Shown here: in pieces, positions 34,509-42,911 of the stretch
How the letters are laid out: each line of letters starts with the position of its first letter
How positions within the stretch are numbered: the first letter of the stretch is position 1
DNA from: Caproiciproducens galactitolivorans
GTDB taxonomy: Bacteria > Bacillota > Clostridia > Oscillospirales > Acutalibacteraceae
Length of the DNA: 64,000 bases
Assembly: GCF_026672255.1 (NCBI RefSeq)
Contig: NZ_JAPOHA010000012.1
Coordinates: 20,265 to 84,264, forward strand
Direction of reading: 5' to 3'
Made by a program: the position numbers and the translations under genes
Notes under the pieces: model-generated
Seen by the model: the letters and a program-made list of their open reading frames with translations, nothing else
Databases searched by the model: none
What the model was told of the DNA's origin: nothing

Positions 34509-35282
34509 TTATCTGAAAATTAATGTTCCACCCATAGCCACAATCATAACAAACAATACCGGCTGAAGCAGTCTTTCCAATTTTCTCTTGTCAGCTTTTT
34601 TAAGTAGGAACGGCCCCACAATCGCACCACACATTGTGCCTACAGCCAAAAATCCAACGAGTTTCCAATCAATATTACCGACACTTAAATGTGCCAAAAA
34701 GCCTGTGACCGCTATACCGAACAGTACCAACACGGATGTCCCGACTGTCTCCAAAGCGGGACATCCCAGAATCATCAGTCCTGCCACGATTGGACCGCCG
34801 CCGCTTAGTCCCACTAATCCTGACATAATTCCACCGAGCAGTCCAAAACATATCGCTTTTACAGTATTTATTTTTCCGCTTTGAGAATCCTCGTTTGTAT
34901 TTTCTTTGCTGTGCCTTTTTCTTAAAAAGGAAATCAGCATTTGCAGGGCAAGCAACAGCAAAATAATCCCGGTCAGTTTATTGTATAAATTCTGCGGCAA
35001 ATACCCGGAGCACAGCGAACCGATAACCGCTCCTACCGCACCGCCAATCAGCATGGTTATACCAAACCGCATATTTACATTTCCGGCTTTCCAGTGGCTG
35101 AAAGCGCCTACTGCGGTTGTCGGAATAGTAGTCGCCAGAGAGGTGGACGCTGCGACAGCGGGCGGTATATGAAAAAACACAGTTAAAATTCCTACATAGA
35201 CGGCCCCACCACCGCCGCCTAAAGAAACGATCAATAAACCGACGATAAATCCGACAATAGGCAATGCAATATAAGTACCCAT
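34509..35282 (-). CDS. TauE/SafE-family sulfite exporter-like permease
   Basis: 257 residues with about seven to eight hydrophobic helices. The N-terminal repeat has GFIVGLLIVSLGGGGGAVYVG and the second half has GLLGGIMSGLVGLSGGGPIVAG, the paired Gly-rich motifs of the TauE/SafE (TSUP) family. Members export sulfite, sulfoacetate or similar organic anions; the substrate here is unknown. ATG 35282 follows GGGAG, one base after the TetR gene stop, so the two form an operon. AT-richer than the ICE backbone and inserted between CD1845 and the relaxase. Confidence 0.9.
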   Translation of the reverse strand: MGTYIALPIVGFIVGLLIVSLGGGGGAVYVGILTVFFHIPPAVAASTSLATTIPTTAVGAFSHWKAGNVNMRFGITMLIGGAVGAVIGSLCSGYLPQNLYNKLTGIILLLLALQMLISFLRKRHSKENTNEDSQSGKINTVKAICFGLLGGIMSGLVGLSGGGPIVAGLMILGCPALETVGTSVLVLFGIAVTGFLAHLSVGNIDWKLVGFLAVGTMCGAIVGPFLLKKADKRKLERLLQPVLFVMIVAMGGTLIFR

Positions 35283-35283
35283 A

Positions 35284-35859
35284 TCAGCTCTCCCTTCTGT
35301 CTGTCAAAGACGAAATCAATCGATCCACAAGCTGGTCATAGCTTTCATTTACGTCTGCACTTGTTCCACGAAAAAATCCTGCTTCTTCCAGTGAGACAAA
35401 GCCATGTAAAGCGGCACGGAAACCCCGTACAAAATGGATCGTTTCTTTTTCGCTGTAGTGATATGGTTCCATCACCTGATACAAAATGCGAACGACCGCA
35501 TGTCCGGCTTCCTGCACATTGTCATCCTTATAATCCGGGAATCGCAAAATCGCCTTATAGAGTTCAGGATTTTCTTTTGCATATTTACGATATGCTGTGG
35601 CAATTCCCATCAGAGCCTCACCTTTTGACCGGCCAACCGCAGCGCAGCGAATCGCATTTTCCAGTCTGCTGACAGCAAGTTTCGCAATTCCTATGGAAAG
35701 CTCTTGCACTCCATTTAGGTGGTTATACAGAGACGGAGATTTAACACCCAGCTTGTCTGCTACTTGCAGCAAAGAAATGTTTTCCAGCCCTTTTTGCTCT
35801 GCCAATTCCGCTGCGGCATTCATAATAGTTTGTGCATCCAGTCCTCTTTTTGCCCCCAC
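35284..35859 (-). CDS. TetR/AcrR-family repressor of the TauE gene
   Basis: 191 residues from GTG 35859 (AGGTGATAA just upstream; GTG 35868 is an alternative). N-terminal helix-turn-helix ISLLQVADKLGVKSPSLYNHL at residues 28-50 with the family's typical preceding helix. The C-terminal ligand domain resembles TetR_C-type (WHG) proteins (FVRGFRAALHGFVSLEEAGFF). First gene of the two-gene operon; its promoter has a palindrome between the -35 and -10 boxes, so autorepression is likely. The ligand is probably a substrate of the exporter. Confidence 0.9.
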   Translation of the reverse strand: MGAKRGLDAQTIMNAAAELAEQKGLENISLLQVADKLGVKSPSLYNHLNGVQELSIGIAKLAVSRLENAIRCAAVGRSKGEALMGIATAYRKYAKENPELYKAILRFPDYKDDNVQEAGHAVVRILYQVMEPYHYSEKETIHFVRGFRAALHGFVSLEEAGFFRGTSADVNESYDQLVDRLISSLTDRRES

Positions 35860-35891
35860 ACTTATCACCTCACGATAACTATAATAATATT

Positions 35892-35920
35892 GTTATAAAC
35901 TAATTAGATTAGTTTGTCAA
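35892..35920 (-). promoter_or_regulatory. TetR-tauE promoter with operator in the spacer
   Basis: Minus strand TTGACA (35920-35915), 17 bases, TATAAC (35897-35892). AAACTAAT-CTA-ATTAGTTT (read on the minus strand, 35915-35897) is a perfect palindrome filling the spacer, a standard TetR operator position. Confidence 0.8.
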
Positions 35921-35997
35921 TAAGTAAGTCTTATGCTAACTAAAAAATAAACTGATTGCTGGAGCACATTACGATAAGCAAAGGAGGGGTTTGATCT

Positions 35998-37404
35998 ATG
36001 GCAACGACGCGGCTGATGCCGCTGCATACCGGCAAAGGCCGGGATGTCGGCACGGCAATCAGCGATATTATTGATTACGCAGAAAACCCGGAGAAAACGG
36101 ATTACGGCAGGCTCATCACCGGCTATGAATGCGACAGCCGGACAGCCGATGCCGAGTTCCTTTTTTCCAAACGGCAGTATGCCGCGCTCACCGGCAGGAC
36201 GCGCGGTGCGGACGATGTGATTGCCTACCATCTCAGGCAGTCCTTTGTCCCCGGCGAGGTCACACCGGAGGAAGCAAACCGGATCGGCTGTGAGCTTGCC
36301 AAACGCTTTACAAACAGGAACCATGCTTTCATCGTCTGCACCCACATCGACAAACACCACATTCATAATCATATCATCTGGAATTCCACGTCCCTCGACT
36401 GTACCCGGAAATTCCGAAACTTTTGGGGAAGTACCAGAGCCGTGCGGCGGCTAAACGATACGCTGTGCATCGAGAATGGGTTTTCTATCGTGGAGAATCC
36501 GCAGCGGCACGGAAAGAGCTACAACAAATGGATGGGCGATCAGGCAAAACCCTCCAACCGGGAACTTTTGCGTGTGGCAATAGACGCAGCTCTTGCCCAA
36601 AAACCCGCCGATTTTGACGCGCTCCTGAAGCTCTTGCGGGACGCCGGATATGAAGTCAAAACGGGAAAAGTCCTTGCCCTGCGCGGGAAAAATCAGAAGC
36701 GGTTTATCCGATTGGATACGCTGGGCAGCGGCTACAGTGAAGCGGAGTTGCGGGCCGTCCTCTCCGGCGAAAAAACGCACAAACCGCGCAAGAAAATCAT
36801 CCGGCCCATGCCGGAAAAACAAGTCAATCTGCTGGTGGATATTCAGGCCAAGCTTCGCGCAGGAAAAGGCATCGGTTACGAACGCTGGGCCAAGGTGTTC
36901 AATCTCAAGCAAATGGCGCAGACGGTGAATTATCTGACCGAGCACAATCTGCTGGAATACGATGCGCTGGCCGCTAAAACGGCTTTGGCAACCGCCCGGT
37001 ACAATGAGCTTTCCACACAAATCAAAGCGGCTGAAAAACGGATGGCCGAGATCGCCGTTCTGAAAACACAGATCATCAATTACGCCAAGACCCGCGACAC
37101 CTATGTTGCCTATCGCAAGGCAGGCTACTCTAAAAAATTTCTTTCAGAGCATGAGAGCGATATCCTGTTGCACAAGGCAGCGAAAAAATCATTCGACGAG
37201 CTGGGCGTGAAAAAACTTCCCACTGTCAAGAGCTTACAGGCCGAATATGCGGCGCTTCTGGCAGAGAAAAAAGCGGCTTACGCTGATTATCGCAAGGCCC
37301 GCGATGAGATGAAAGAGCTGCTAACTGTCAAGGCCAATGTGGACCGTTTACTTGGCGTTGACACATGGGGAAAAAGGCGAGAAAGCTCCCTCACCCGTAC
37401 ATGA
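35998..37404 (+). CDS. Relaxase (mobilisation nuclease domain)
   Basis: 468 residues, ATG 35998 with AAGGAGGGG upstream. The relaxase domain occupies residues 1-190. The metal-binding motif HIDKHHIHNHIIWN near residue 118 is the HxDxxHxHxH triad, and a Tyr near the N-terminus (IIDYAENPEKTDYG) may be the nicking residue. The middle is helical and the C-terminal 130 residues are a Lys/Glu-rich coiled coil. It should cut one strand at oriT and pilot it to the coupling protein. This is the MOBP-like type usual in Tn1549 relatives. Confidence 0.93.
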   Translation: MATTRLMPLHTGKGRDVGTAISDIIDYAENPEKTDYGRLITGYECDSRTADAEFLFSKRQYAALTGRTRGADDVIAYHLRQSFVPGEVTPEEANRIGCELAKRFTNRNHAFIVCTHIDKHHIHNHIIWNSTSLDCTRKFRNFWGSTRAVRRLNDTLCIENGFSIVENPQRHGKSYNKWMGDQAKPSNRELLRVAIDAALAQKPADFDALLKLLRDAGYEVKTGKVLALRGKNQKRFIRLDTLGSGYSEAELRAVLSGEKTHKPRKKIIRPMPEKQVNLLVDIQAKLRAGKGIGYERWAKVFNLKQMAQTVNYLTEHNLLEYDALAAKTALATARYNELSTQIKAAEKRMAEIAVLKTQIINYAKTRDTYVAYRKAGYSKKFLSEHESDILLHKAAKKSFDELGVKKLPTVKSLQAEYAALLAEKKAAYADYRKARDEMKELLTVKANVDRLLGVDTWGKRRESSLTRT

Positions 37405-37478
37405 AAAACAATGTGATGAAGATGCCGAAGGAATTTCAAATCAACGAGACACAAGTTCAAGAAATAGCGACAGCGTGA
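37401..37478 (+). CDS. Very short coupled reading frame after the relaxase
   Basis: ATG 37401 overlaps the relaxase stop (ATGA) and gives 25 residues, starting MKNNVMKMPKEF, then TGA. It may be a translated leader, the truncated start of a lost backbone gene at the cargo boundary, or chance. No motif. Confidence 0.3.
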   Translation: MKNNVMKMPKEFQINETQVQEIATA

Positions 37479-37717
37479 AAAGCCAATAAAAGCAAACGCG
37501 TAGATAGTGGTTGTGCAGCGCAATTCGTACCTGCTCGGGATAGTGTTTTTTGCAATTGATAAGTTTTATATGTCCACCAGTATGTATAAGAAAAACACAA
37601 CCATCTTAATCTGGATCGTTGTGTTTTTTAGGCCTTAACTTAATGACATTGCCTTTATGAGAGACAGTGAAATTATAAACACTGTACATCATGAAGGAAG
37701 CATAAGCGTAGCTTTCC
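37479..37717. other. Cargo boundary region after the relaxase
   Basis: Between the converging relaxase and defence operons no gene is convincing. GC content falls here. The stretch contains the terminator at 37591-37629 and nothing else I can support. Confidence 0.5.
37591..37629. terminator. Bidirectional terminator between relaxase and defence operon
   Basis: AAAAACACAAC (37591-37601) pairs with GTTGTGTTTTT (37618-37628). T runs are present on both strands, fitting two converging operons. Confidence 0.85.
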
Positions 37718-38842
37718 TTAACTAAATATTCTACTCATGGCCCTTACAATATCGGTGACTTCTTCTTCAGTATTAGCCTTACCAAGAGAAAGTCGTATTG
37801 TCCCTTTTGCAAGGTTTTCATTCAAGCCAATTGCTTTCAACACATGAGAGATTTCAGTATTTTTGCTATCACAGGCTGACCCGGTTGAGATACTGATACC
37901 CATCAAGTCCATCCTGTGAAGGATTGCTTCTCCATCTACATCGGCAAATGACAAACTGATAAGACCCGGAAGTGTATTGCTACCACCGTTGCGGGTATAT
38001 TTGATGCCCGCATCACCAAGCTGCCGTAGTAGCCTTTCTTCCAATGCTCGGATATACATCTGGTTCTCTTCCAAAGTATCACAGTTCTTTTTCAGGGCTG
38101 TAGCCATACCGATAATACAAGCAATATTCTCAGTGCCAGCACGGTGTCCGCCTTCTTGCGCACCGCCGTCCGCATACGGAGGTAGTTCTATCCCTTTACG
38201 CACATAGAGAAAACCGATACCTTTTGGACCATTAAACTTATGGGCAGACGCAGATAGCATATCTATACCAAGATTGTGAACATCAAGATTTATGTGACCA
38301 ACGGCTTGTACTGCGTCCGTGTGAAAAAAAGCTCCGTGCCTATGAGCCACATTGCCCAGTTCTTTAATCGGTTGAATGCTTCCAAGTTCATTGTTTGCAA
38401 ACATTACGGACACCAATCTTGTGTTGTCAGTAATGTAGTCCTCCAATATTTCCGGTGTGATATAACCATCTTTAGTTGGCCGCATATATGCCACAGGGAA
38501 ACCAAGTCGCTCAATTGCGGCGCAGGAATGTAATACCGCATGATGTTCAAAGGCAGACGTAATCGTTGCTCGTTTATTTGGATCTGAGTAAGCGGGCATC
38601 TTTATTGCCCAGTTATCACTTTCAGTGCCGCCGGAGGTAAAGAAAATCTCCTCCGGGAATGCTCCGATACATTCTGCTATTATTGCTCTTGCTTTTGCGA
38701 GAGCTTTTTTCGGCTTTCTGGCAAATGCATAGGGTTGAGAGGCGTTACCATACTCATCAAGGAGCCATGGCAACATAGCCTCAAATGCATCTCTATCCAG
38801 TTGTGTTGTTGCCGCATTATCGGCATAGATGTGCTTCTTCAT
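37718..38842 (-). CDS. Cysteine desulfurase (NifS/IscS/DndA type)
   Basis: 374 residues, a class V PLP enzyme. The PLP-binding Lys is K202 in SASAHKFNGPKG; the substrate-binding TSGGTESDN lies at 69-77; the active-site Cys is C324 in GSACDS. It releases sulfur from cysteine as a persulfide. Here it is the last gene of an eight-gene minus-strand operon containing a PP-loop/ferredoxin protein, so it probably supplies sulfur for that protein's cluster or for DNA phosphorothioation, as DndA does. Ten bases separate it from the zinc-ribbon gene. A housekeeping IscS is an alternative, but the operon context argues against it. Confidence 0.93.
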   Translation of the reverse strand: MKKHIYADNAATTQLDRDAFEAMLPWLLDEYGNASQPYAFARKPKKALAKARAIIAECIGAFPEEIFFTSGGTESDNWAIKMPAYSDPNKRATITSAFEHHAVLHSCAAIERLGFPVAYMRPTKDGYITPEILEDYITDNTRLVSVMFANNELGSIQPIKELGNVAHRHGAFFHTDAVQAVGHINLDVHNLGIDMLSASAHKFNGPKGIGFLYVRKGIELPPYADGGAQEGGHRAGTENIACIIGMATALKKNCDTLEENQMYIRALEERLLRQLGDAGIKYTRNGGSNTLPGLISLSFADVDGEAILHRMDLMGISISTGSACDSKNTEISHVLKAIGLNENLAKGTIRLSLGKANTEEEVTDIVRAMSRIFS

Positions 38843-38852
38843 AATGAAAACC

Positions 38853-39068
38853 TCACAAGAACAGCTTGCAGCCTTCCGCTTTGAATTCTTCTATTTTATC
38901 TTCAATATCCTGGACGCTTGCACCCAAATAATCTGCCAAACAATCGAGGCAATAGAAATTTGTGATGTCTTCGCCCAACAGTTTTTTATTGATTCCAATT
39001 TCATCTTTGGTTAATGCACTCTTGTTGCATGACACGCACACGAAATTTATACATTTCTTTTTTGTCAT
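38853..39068 (-). CDS. Small zinc-ribbon protein in the defence operon
   Basis: 71 residues from ATG 39068, which overlaps the brxL stop (ATGA) and has GAGG ten bases upstream; ATG 39077 is too close to it. Two Cys pairs, CVSC near residue 11 and CLDC near 41, form a probable four-Cys metal site. The C-terminal half is helical (VQDIEDKIEEFKAEGC) and carries a fifth Cys. Its place between BrxL and the cysteine desulfurase suggests sulfur transfer or cluster scaffolding. I know no family for it. Confidence 0.75.
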   Translation of the reverse strand: MTKKKCINFVCVSCNKSALTKDEIGINKKLLGEDITNFYCLDCLADYLGASVQDIEDKIEEFKAEGCKLFL

Positions 39069-40534
39069 TCGGCGCATTCCTCAACATCGAAATCGGGTAT
39101 CATCTCACCGGCGTGTTTATCATCTGCATAGCCCATTTGCATACGGATTATAGACCTCATGTTCATTGCCGGTTTTAAGCAGAAACGTTTAAAATCTTTC
39201 GATGAGATATCGTTAACTTTTCGTACATTAGGGAAGAGCAGTTTAAGATATGCCGTACAGATTCTTTTGACCGCCTCGGTATCTCTTGTATCTGCACCCT
39301 TGGGCAAAATAATCAATTTATCGATAATGGCTCTGTATGTGGGGTCGCTGCGGAGTTCGTGCATGACCGTGGCAAAATACTCTGAGTTAAGCGCCCAGCC
39401 ACAAACCTTGATATTTTCCGATATTCTTGGCAAATCCCACCCTTTGATAAATCCGTGAATGCGGTCTAAAAACTGTGGCTGATGGAAAGGTTTGGGCAGC
39501 TCGACAAACATGTTCTGATATTCATTCATGGCATCGGAAGAAACATTGCCTAAAAACACGATGCCGGCATCAACATTTACCTCATGATTGTCTGGCGCAC
39601 GGTATTTACCGTTTTCCATGATAGCTTGCAAAGACGATTGTATTTCTGCATCCTGCATATATTCCGCTTCACGGATTTCATCGAGTGCTACGTAATCTCT
39701 TACTGCAACTACGCCGTCTTTTTTCTTTCCAATGTCATAAATCAATTTGGCACGGGTCACTTTCCCAGACACAAGCCAACCATGACGGCTGATTTGGCCG
39801 AACAAGTATGACTTTCCTGTGCTTGGCGGGGCAAGTTCCAGTAAATTTACCCTCTTTTCCACAAAGGGTAGAAGCCTCTGCAGAACAGCCAGCTTCTGTT
39901 CAAGACTTTCATACCCATCAGGGTTATTATCAATTGCACCGAGAACAATATCTATCCATTCTGTAAGCGAGAAATTTTCTCTGGCGTATTTATACTCATC
40001 TAGATCAATCGTATATGGGCAAAAATCCTGAAAGCTAACAAGGCGTATTTTCCCATGTTCTTTAGGGGATGCCGGATATTGATAGCTTAGTTCAATGATT
40101 CCCCAGTTTTCTTCAGATTTCAGCAGATCGGTACTGTATGAATCCCAAACATCATGCGGAATAATTGTATCCTTAAAGCCGAGACCGAAATCAGGAAGCT
40201 CGAAAGAAATTTCTCGTGTTTTTATATCTATATTGATTGAAATCTTTGCCAGAAACTTTACGGTTTCGCCATAACTCACGATTCTGTTCAGAATGTCTTT
40301 CCAATCATCTTTCTTTGGAATAAAGTCCTTGACAAAATCGGAAGCCCCCTCCACATCGATTACTCCGTCTTCATCTTGAAAACGTTTCAGTACCCAGTCC
40401 CGCATAAATGACGGAAGATTGAATGCAGAAATAAAGTTACTATTCTTCAAATCCTTGTAAACAACCATCTCATCAAAAGCATCCTTCAGACGCTCAATAT
40501 ATTCTTCTGTTTGTTTCATTCCTGTATCGTTCAT
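39065..40534 (-). CDS. brxL: BrxL-like AAA+ ATPase (short form)
   Basis: 489 residues. Residues 1-200 resemble the BrxL N-terminal region. The AAA+ domain has Walker A APPSTGKS (235-242), a Walker B-like VALDEIRE, then AIMENGKYR and IVFLGNVSS, which are typical of BrxL (formerly called Lon-like). Family members of type 1 systems are roughly 650-700 residues with a Lon-protease-like C-terminus; this one ends soon after the ATPase core and I see no Ser-Lys dyad. BrxL is needed for defence in several BREX systems and forms DNA-binding rings. It is the fourth core gene of this operon. Confidence 0.85.
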   Translation of the reverse strand: MNDTGMKQTEEYIERLKDAFDEMVVYKDLKNSNFISAFNLPSFMRDWVLKRFQDEDGVIDVEGASDFVKDFIPKKDDWKDILNRIVSYGETVKFLAKISINIDIKTREISFELPDFGLGFKDTIIPHDVWDSYSTDLLKSEENWGIIELSYQYPASPKEHGKIRLVSFQDFCPYTIDLDEYKYARENFSLTEWIDIVLGAIDNNPDGYESLEQKLAVLQRLLPFVEKRVNLLELAPPSTGKSYLFGQISRHGWLVSGKVTRAKLIYDIGKKKDGVVAVRDYVALDEIREAEYMQDAEIQSSLQAIMENGKYRAPDNHEVNVDAGIVFLGNVSSDAMNEYQNMFVELPKPFHQPQFLDRIHGFIKGWDLPRISENIKVCGWALNSEYFATVMHELRSDPTYRAIIDKLIILPKGADTRDTEAVKRICTAYLKLLFPNVRKVNDISSKDFKRFCLKPAMNMRSIIRMQMGYADDKHAGEMIPDFDVEECAE

Positions 40535-40558
40535 CGAAGGCCCTCCAAAGCTTCAAAC

Positions 40559-42898
40559 TTATAAGTTGATATTATCCTTGCCGACATTTCGCTGAACACT
40601 AAACGGGAGGTCAGTCACCATTTTTTTATCTCCGTCATATACATCCGCAAAGCAGTCCCTTTTGCTTCGCTTCAACTCTGGCAGAGAAAAACTAATATGT
40701 TTTTTATCTTCAACGAACACCCCGTCATGCGGGATGCTGTTTACAAACAAGCGAGGATGTCGTAGCGGGATGTTTGAGAAGAGTGTAAGTGTAGCTACTT
40801 CCTTTCCCTTCAGTTCGATAACAGGGGGTACAAAGCAAAACTCAATACTATCAGGCTTCTTTGTTAGTGTGATAACAGGAACCATAACTTCTTCGAGTGT
40901 GGCACCGCCGTGAACTTCAACATTGGCCTTGCGCCCACCCTTAAACCTTTCATAATTCGCGAGTACAGCGAATCCATTCTCATAGGCTGCATAGGGAATC
41001 TGAGGATTCTCCTCGCATGGGCAACAACGACCGCTATGTTCAGCTTTTTCATCTAACTTGATAGGAGAATTGTCTTCATGCTCATAGATGACGGCGAGGC
41101 GACTCGCTCCGTGGTCGGATACAATCACAGCTCTTTCATAGTGGTTTTGGACAAGCCCGGACTGAATATGCCGAAGGGTTGAATCGATTATTTCAAGTTC
41201 CCTGAAAAGATGTACCGGTTCCTTGCATTTTTGATAATCTATCACCTGGCTGTGATGTTTCAGCTCGTCCAAATCGTCAACTTTATAGATGTCATTAGGA
41301 AAAGTCTGATAAAACTCCTTGTTGTTTACGGTGATCGAGGGAATTTCACATCTTCCTACAGCAATCTCAGCTACCATCCCATACTCTTCACACTTTGCCT
41401 GAATAAACGCCAAAAACTCTACACCAAGAGCATCTAAGAAATACAACTGGGTATTTTTTCTAGGCATCTTGCTGATAAAGCTGCTGCGTGGAAGCAACTT
41501 TGTGTAGGGCTGCTCCTCTGAAAATTCGATGACTTTCGATAAATGTTCCGGGAATACTCGGTTCAGTATTTTCTGCAGCTTGTAGTTTGCAAAATAATCC
41601 GTAAAAACCGCACGGAGCGCACTGTCCTTTTCAGGCAATTTGAGGTTTGCTTCAGAGAAAGCAAATGGCTTCAAATACAAGGATAGGGACGGAAATGCTG
41701 CGACAGCTTTCCGTATCTCGTCTTCTGTATAGGAATATGTACTGAAGCAACGTAGAAATTCCTGCTCTTCCTTCTCGGTCAAATCGGCTAAATAGTAAAC
41801 GGCGTTCTTTTCATACTTGCCCACTAGACTACAATAACGGTCAGTGCATATAAGATTTTCCGGCATAGCATCAATGAGAAGTTTGCGCTCTGCAAAATAG
41901 AGGCTGAAATCCGGATTGCTGAGGTCAACATCTAGTAAATCCATATAAATATGGCTTTCCAATTCGCCGGAAGATTCACTGTGGCTGACGGCAAGTGCAA
42001 GGTATCTATTATCTTTCACACTAAAAATCTTCAGACCGAGCCACAACAACCACAGGCGATATGAATCGCCCATCTGATACTCATAGGGAAGTTTATTCGT
42101 CAATTGGTCTGATTTTCCGAAAGCCGCGTCCAGGACTGAAGAGAAACTACGATCCCTTTCCATAGATGCTGCAAGATTGCGCCACTGCTCCTCTGTTCCA
42201 TAAGCTTCCATTGTGCCTGAGGCAATTTCAGGGTAAGCTTTTACTAAGGAAAGATAGACCCCACCGTATTCATTGACAGAATAAACAGCATTCCCGAATA
42301 TGGTTTTCCCAAAGGAGGTAACAACTGATATTTCAGGATGCCTTGCGAGAGTATCGTCTGTCAAGGTTTCCAAATAGGAAAGTAATTTTTTAATACTTCC
42401 CTTGGGTTTATAGCCTATGCAATCCGATGCTTTTTTTACTAACAGGATACGCGGTAGAGGAGAAGTATCTGCGGAGACAAGTACCATCTTCCTGTTTTCA
42501 CGCAAATCGGCAGCCACGGCCTGCCTTAAATAGCTTTGTGCGTGTTCCAACAGAACGACTGCGTGGCCACGAATCGGAAGCTCAAGTAGCTTCTTAACAA
42601 GAGCAGAAAGAGCATTTGCTCCTTCGAGCATGACAGCCTGACTTAAACCGGCAAGAACGTACTGACCGTCTTGCTTAATTATTTCTATTATGTCATCTAT
42701 GTTATTTGGCAAGCAATTTTCCAAACAATGTTCGGAAACTAGGACACAGTCTTTGGTGGCATCCGTCTGCAAACGAATTAAGATATCGTGAAAGGATGTA
42801 TAGTTTTCCGTGTTAACTATAAGGACATAACCGGTAGGCTCACCGCTGCAGTAAGCGTTAATTTCTTCGAAGCATGAAAGAATGTCCTTGCACTCCAT
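40559..42898 (-). CDS. pglZ: PglZ-family phosphatase-like BREX core protein
   Basis: 779 residues. The alkaline-phosphatase-superfamily PglZ domain lies in the C-terminal half: YFLDALGVEFL near residue 484 supplies the first metal-binding Asp and IVSDHGASRLAV near 590 the SDHG metal site. The N-terminal half is probably helical and interaction-forming. PglZ is the signature gene of BREX systems. Only 13 bases separate its start from the brxC stop and 24 its stop from brxL, so it is co-transcribed with them. Confidence 0.85.
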   Translation of the reverse strand: MECKDILSCFEEINAYCSGEPTGYVLIVNTENYTSFHDILIRLQTDATKDCVLVSEHCLENCLPNNIDDIIEIIKQDGQYVLAGLSQAVMLEGANALSALVKKLLELPIRGHAVVLLEHAQSYLRQAVAADLRENRKMVLVSADTSPLPRILLVKKASDCIGYKPKGSIKKLLSYLETLTDDTLARHPEISVVTSFGKTIFGNAVYSVNEYGGVYLSLVKAYPEIASGTMEAYGTEEQWRNLAASMERDRSFSSVLDAAFGKSDQLTNKLPYEYQMGDSYRLWLLWLGLKIFSVKDNRYLALAVSHSESSGELESHIYMDLLDVDLSNPDFSLYFAERKLLIDAMPENLICTDRYCSLVGKYEKNAVYYLADLTEKEEQEFLRCFSTYSYTEDEIRKAVAAFPSLSLYLKPFAFSEANLKLPEKDSALRAVFTDYFANYKLQKILNRVFPEHLSKVIEFSEEQPYTKLLPRSSFISKMPRKNTQLYFLDALGVEFLAFIQAKCEEYGMVAEIAVGRCEIPSITVNNKEFYQTFPNDIYKVDDLDELKHHSQVIDYQKCKEPVHLFRELEIIDSTLRHIQSGLVQNHYERAVIVSDHGASRLAVIYEHEDNSPIKLDEKAEHSGRCCPCEENPQIPYAAYENGFAVLANYERFKGGRKANVEVHGGATLEEVMVPVITLTKKPDSIEFCFVPPVIELKGKEVATLTLFSNIPLRHPRLFVNSIPHDGVFVEDKKHISFSLPELKRSKRDCFADVYDGDKKMVTDLPFSVQRNVGKDNINL

Positions 42899-42911
42899 AC
42901 GGCTCCACCTC

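Noticed and set aside
37718..38842. Housekeeping IscS reading of the cysteine desulfurase
   Set aside because: No iscU or iscR neighbour, and it is coupled closely to the defence operon, so a dedicated role is more likely.
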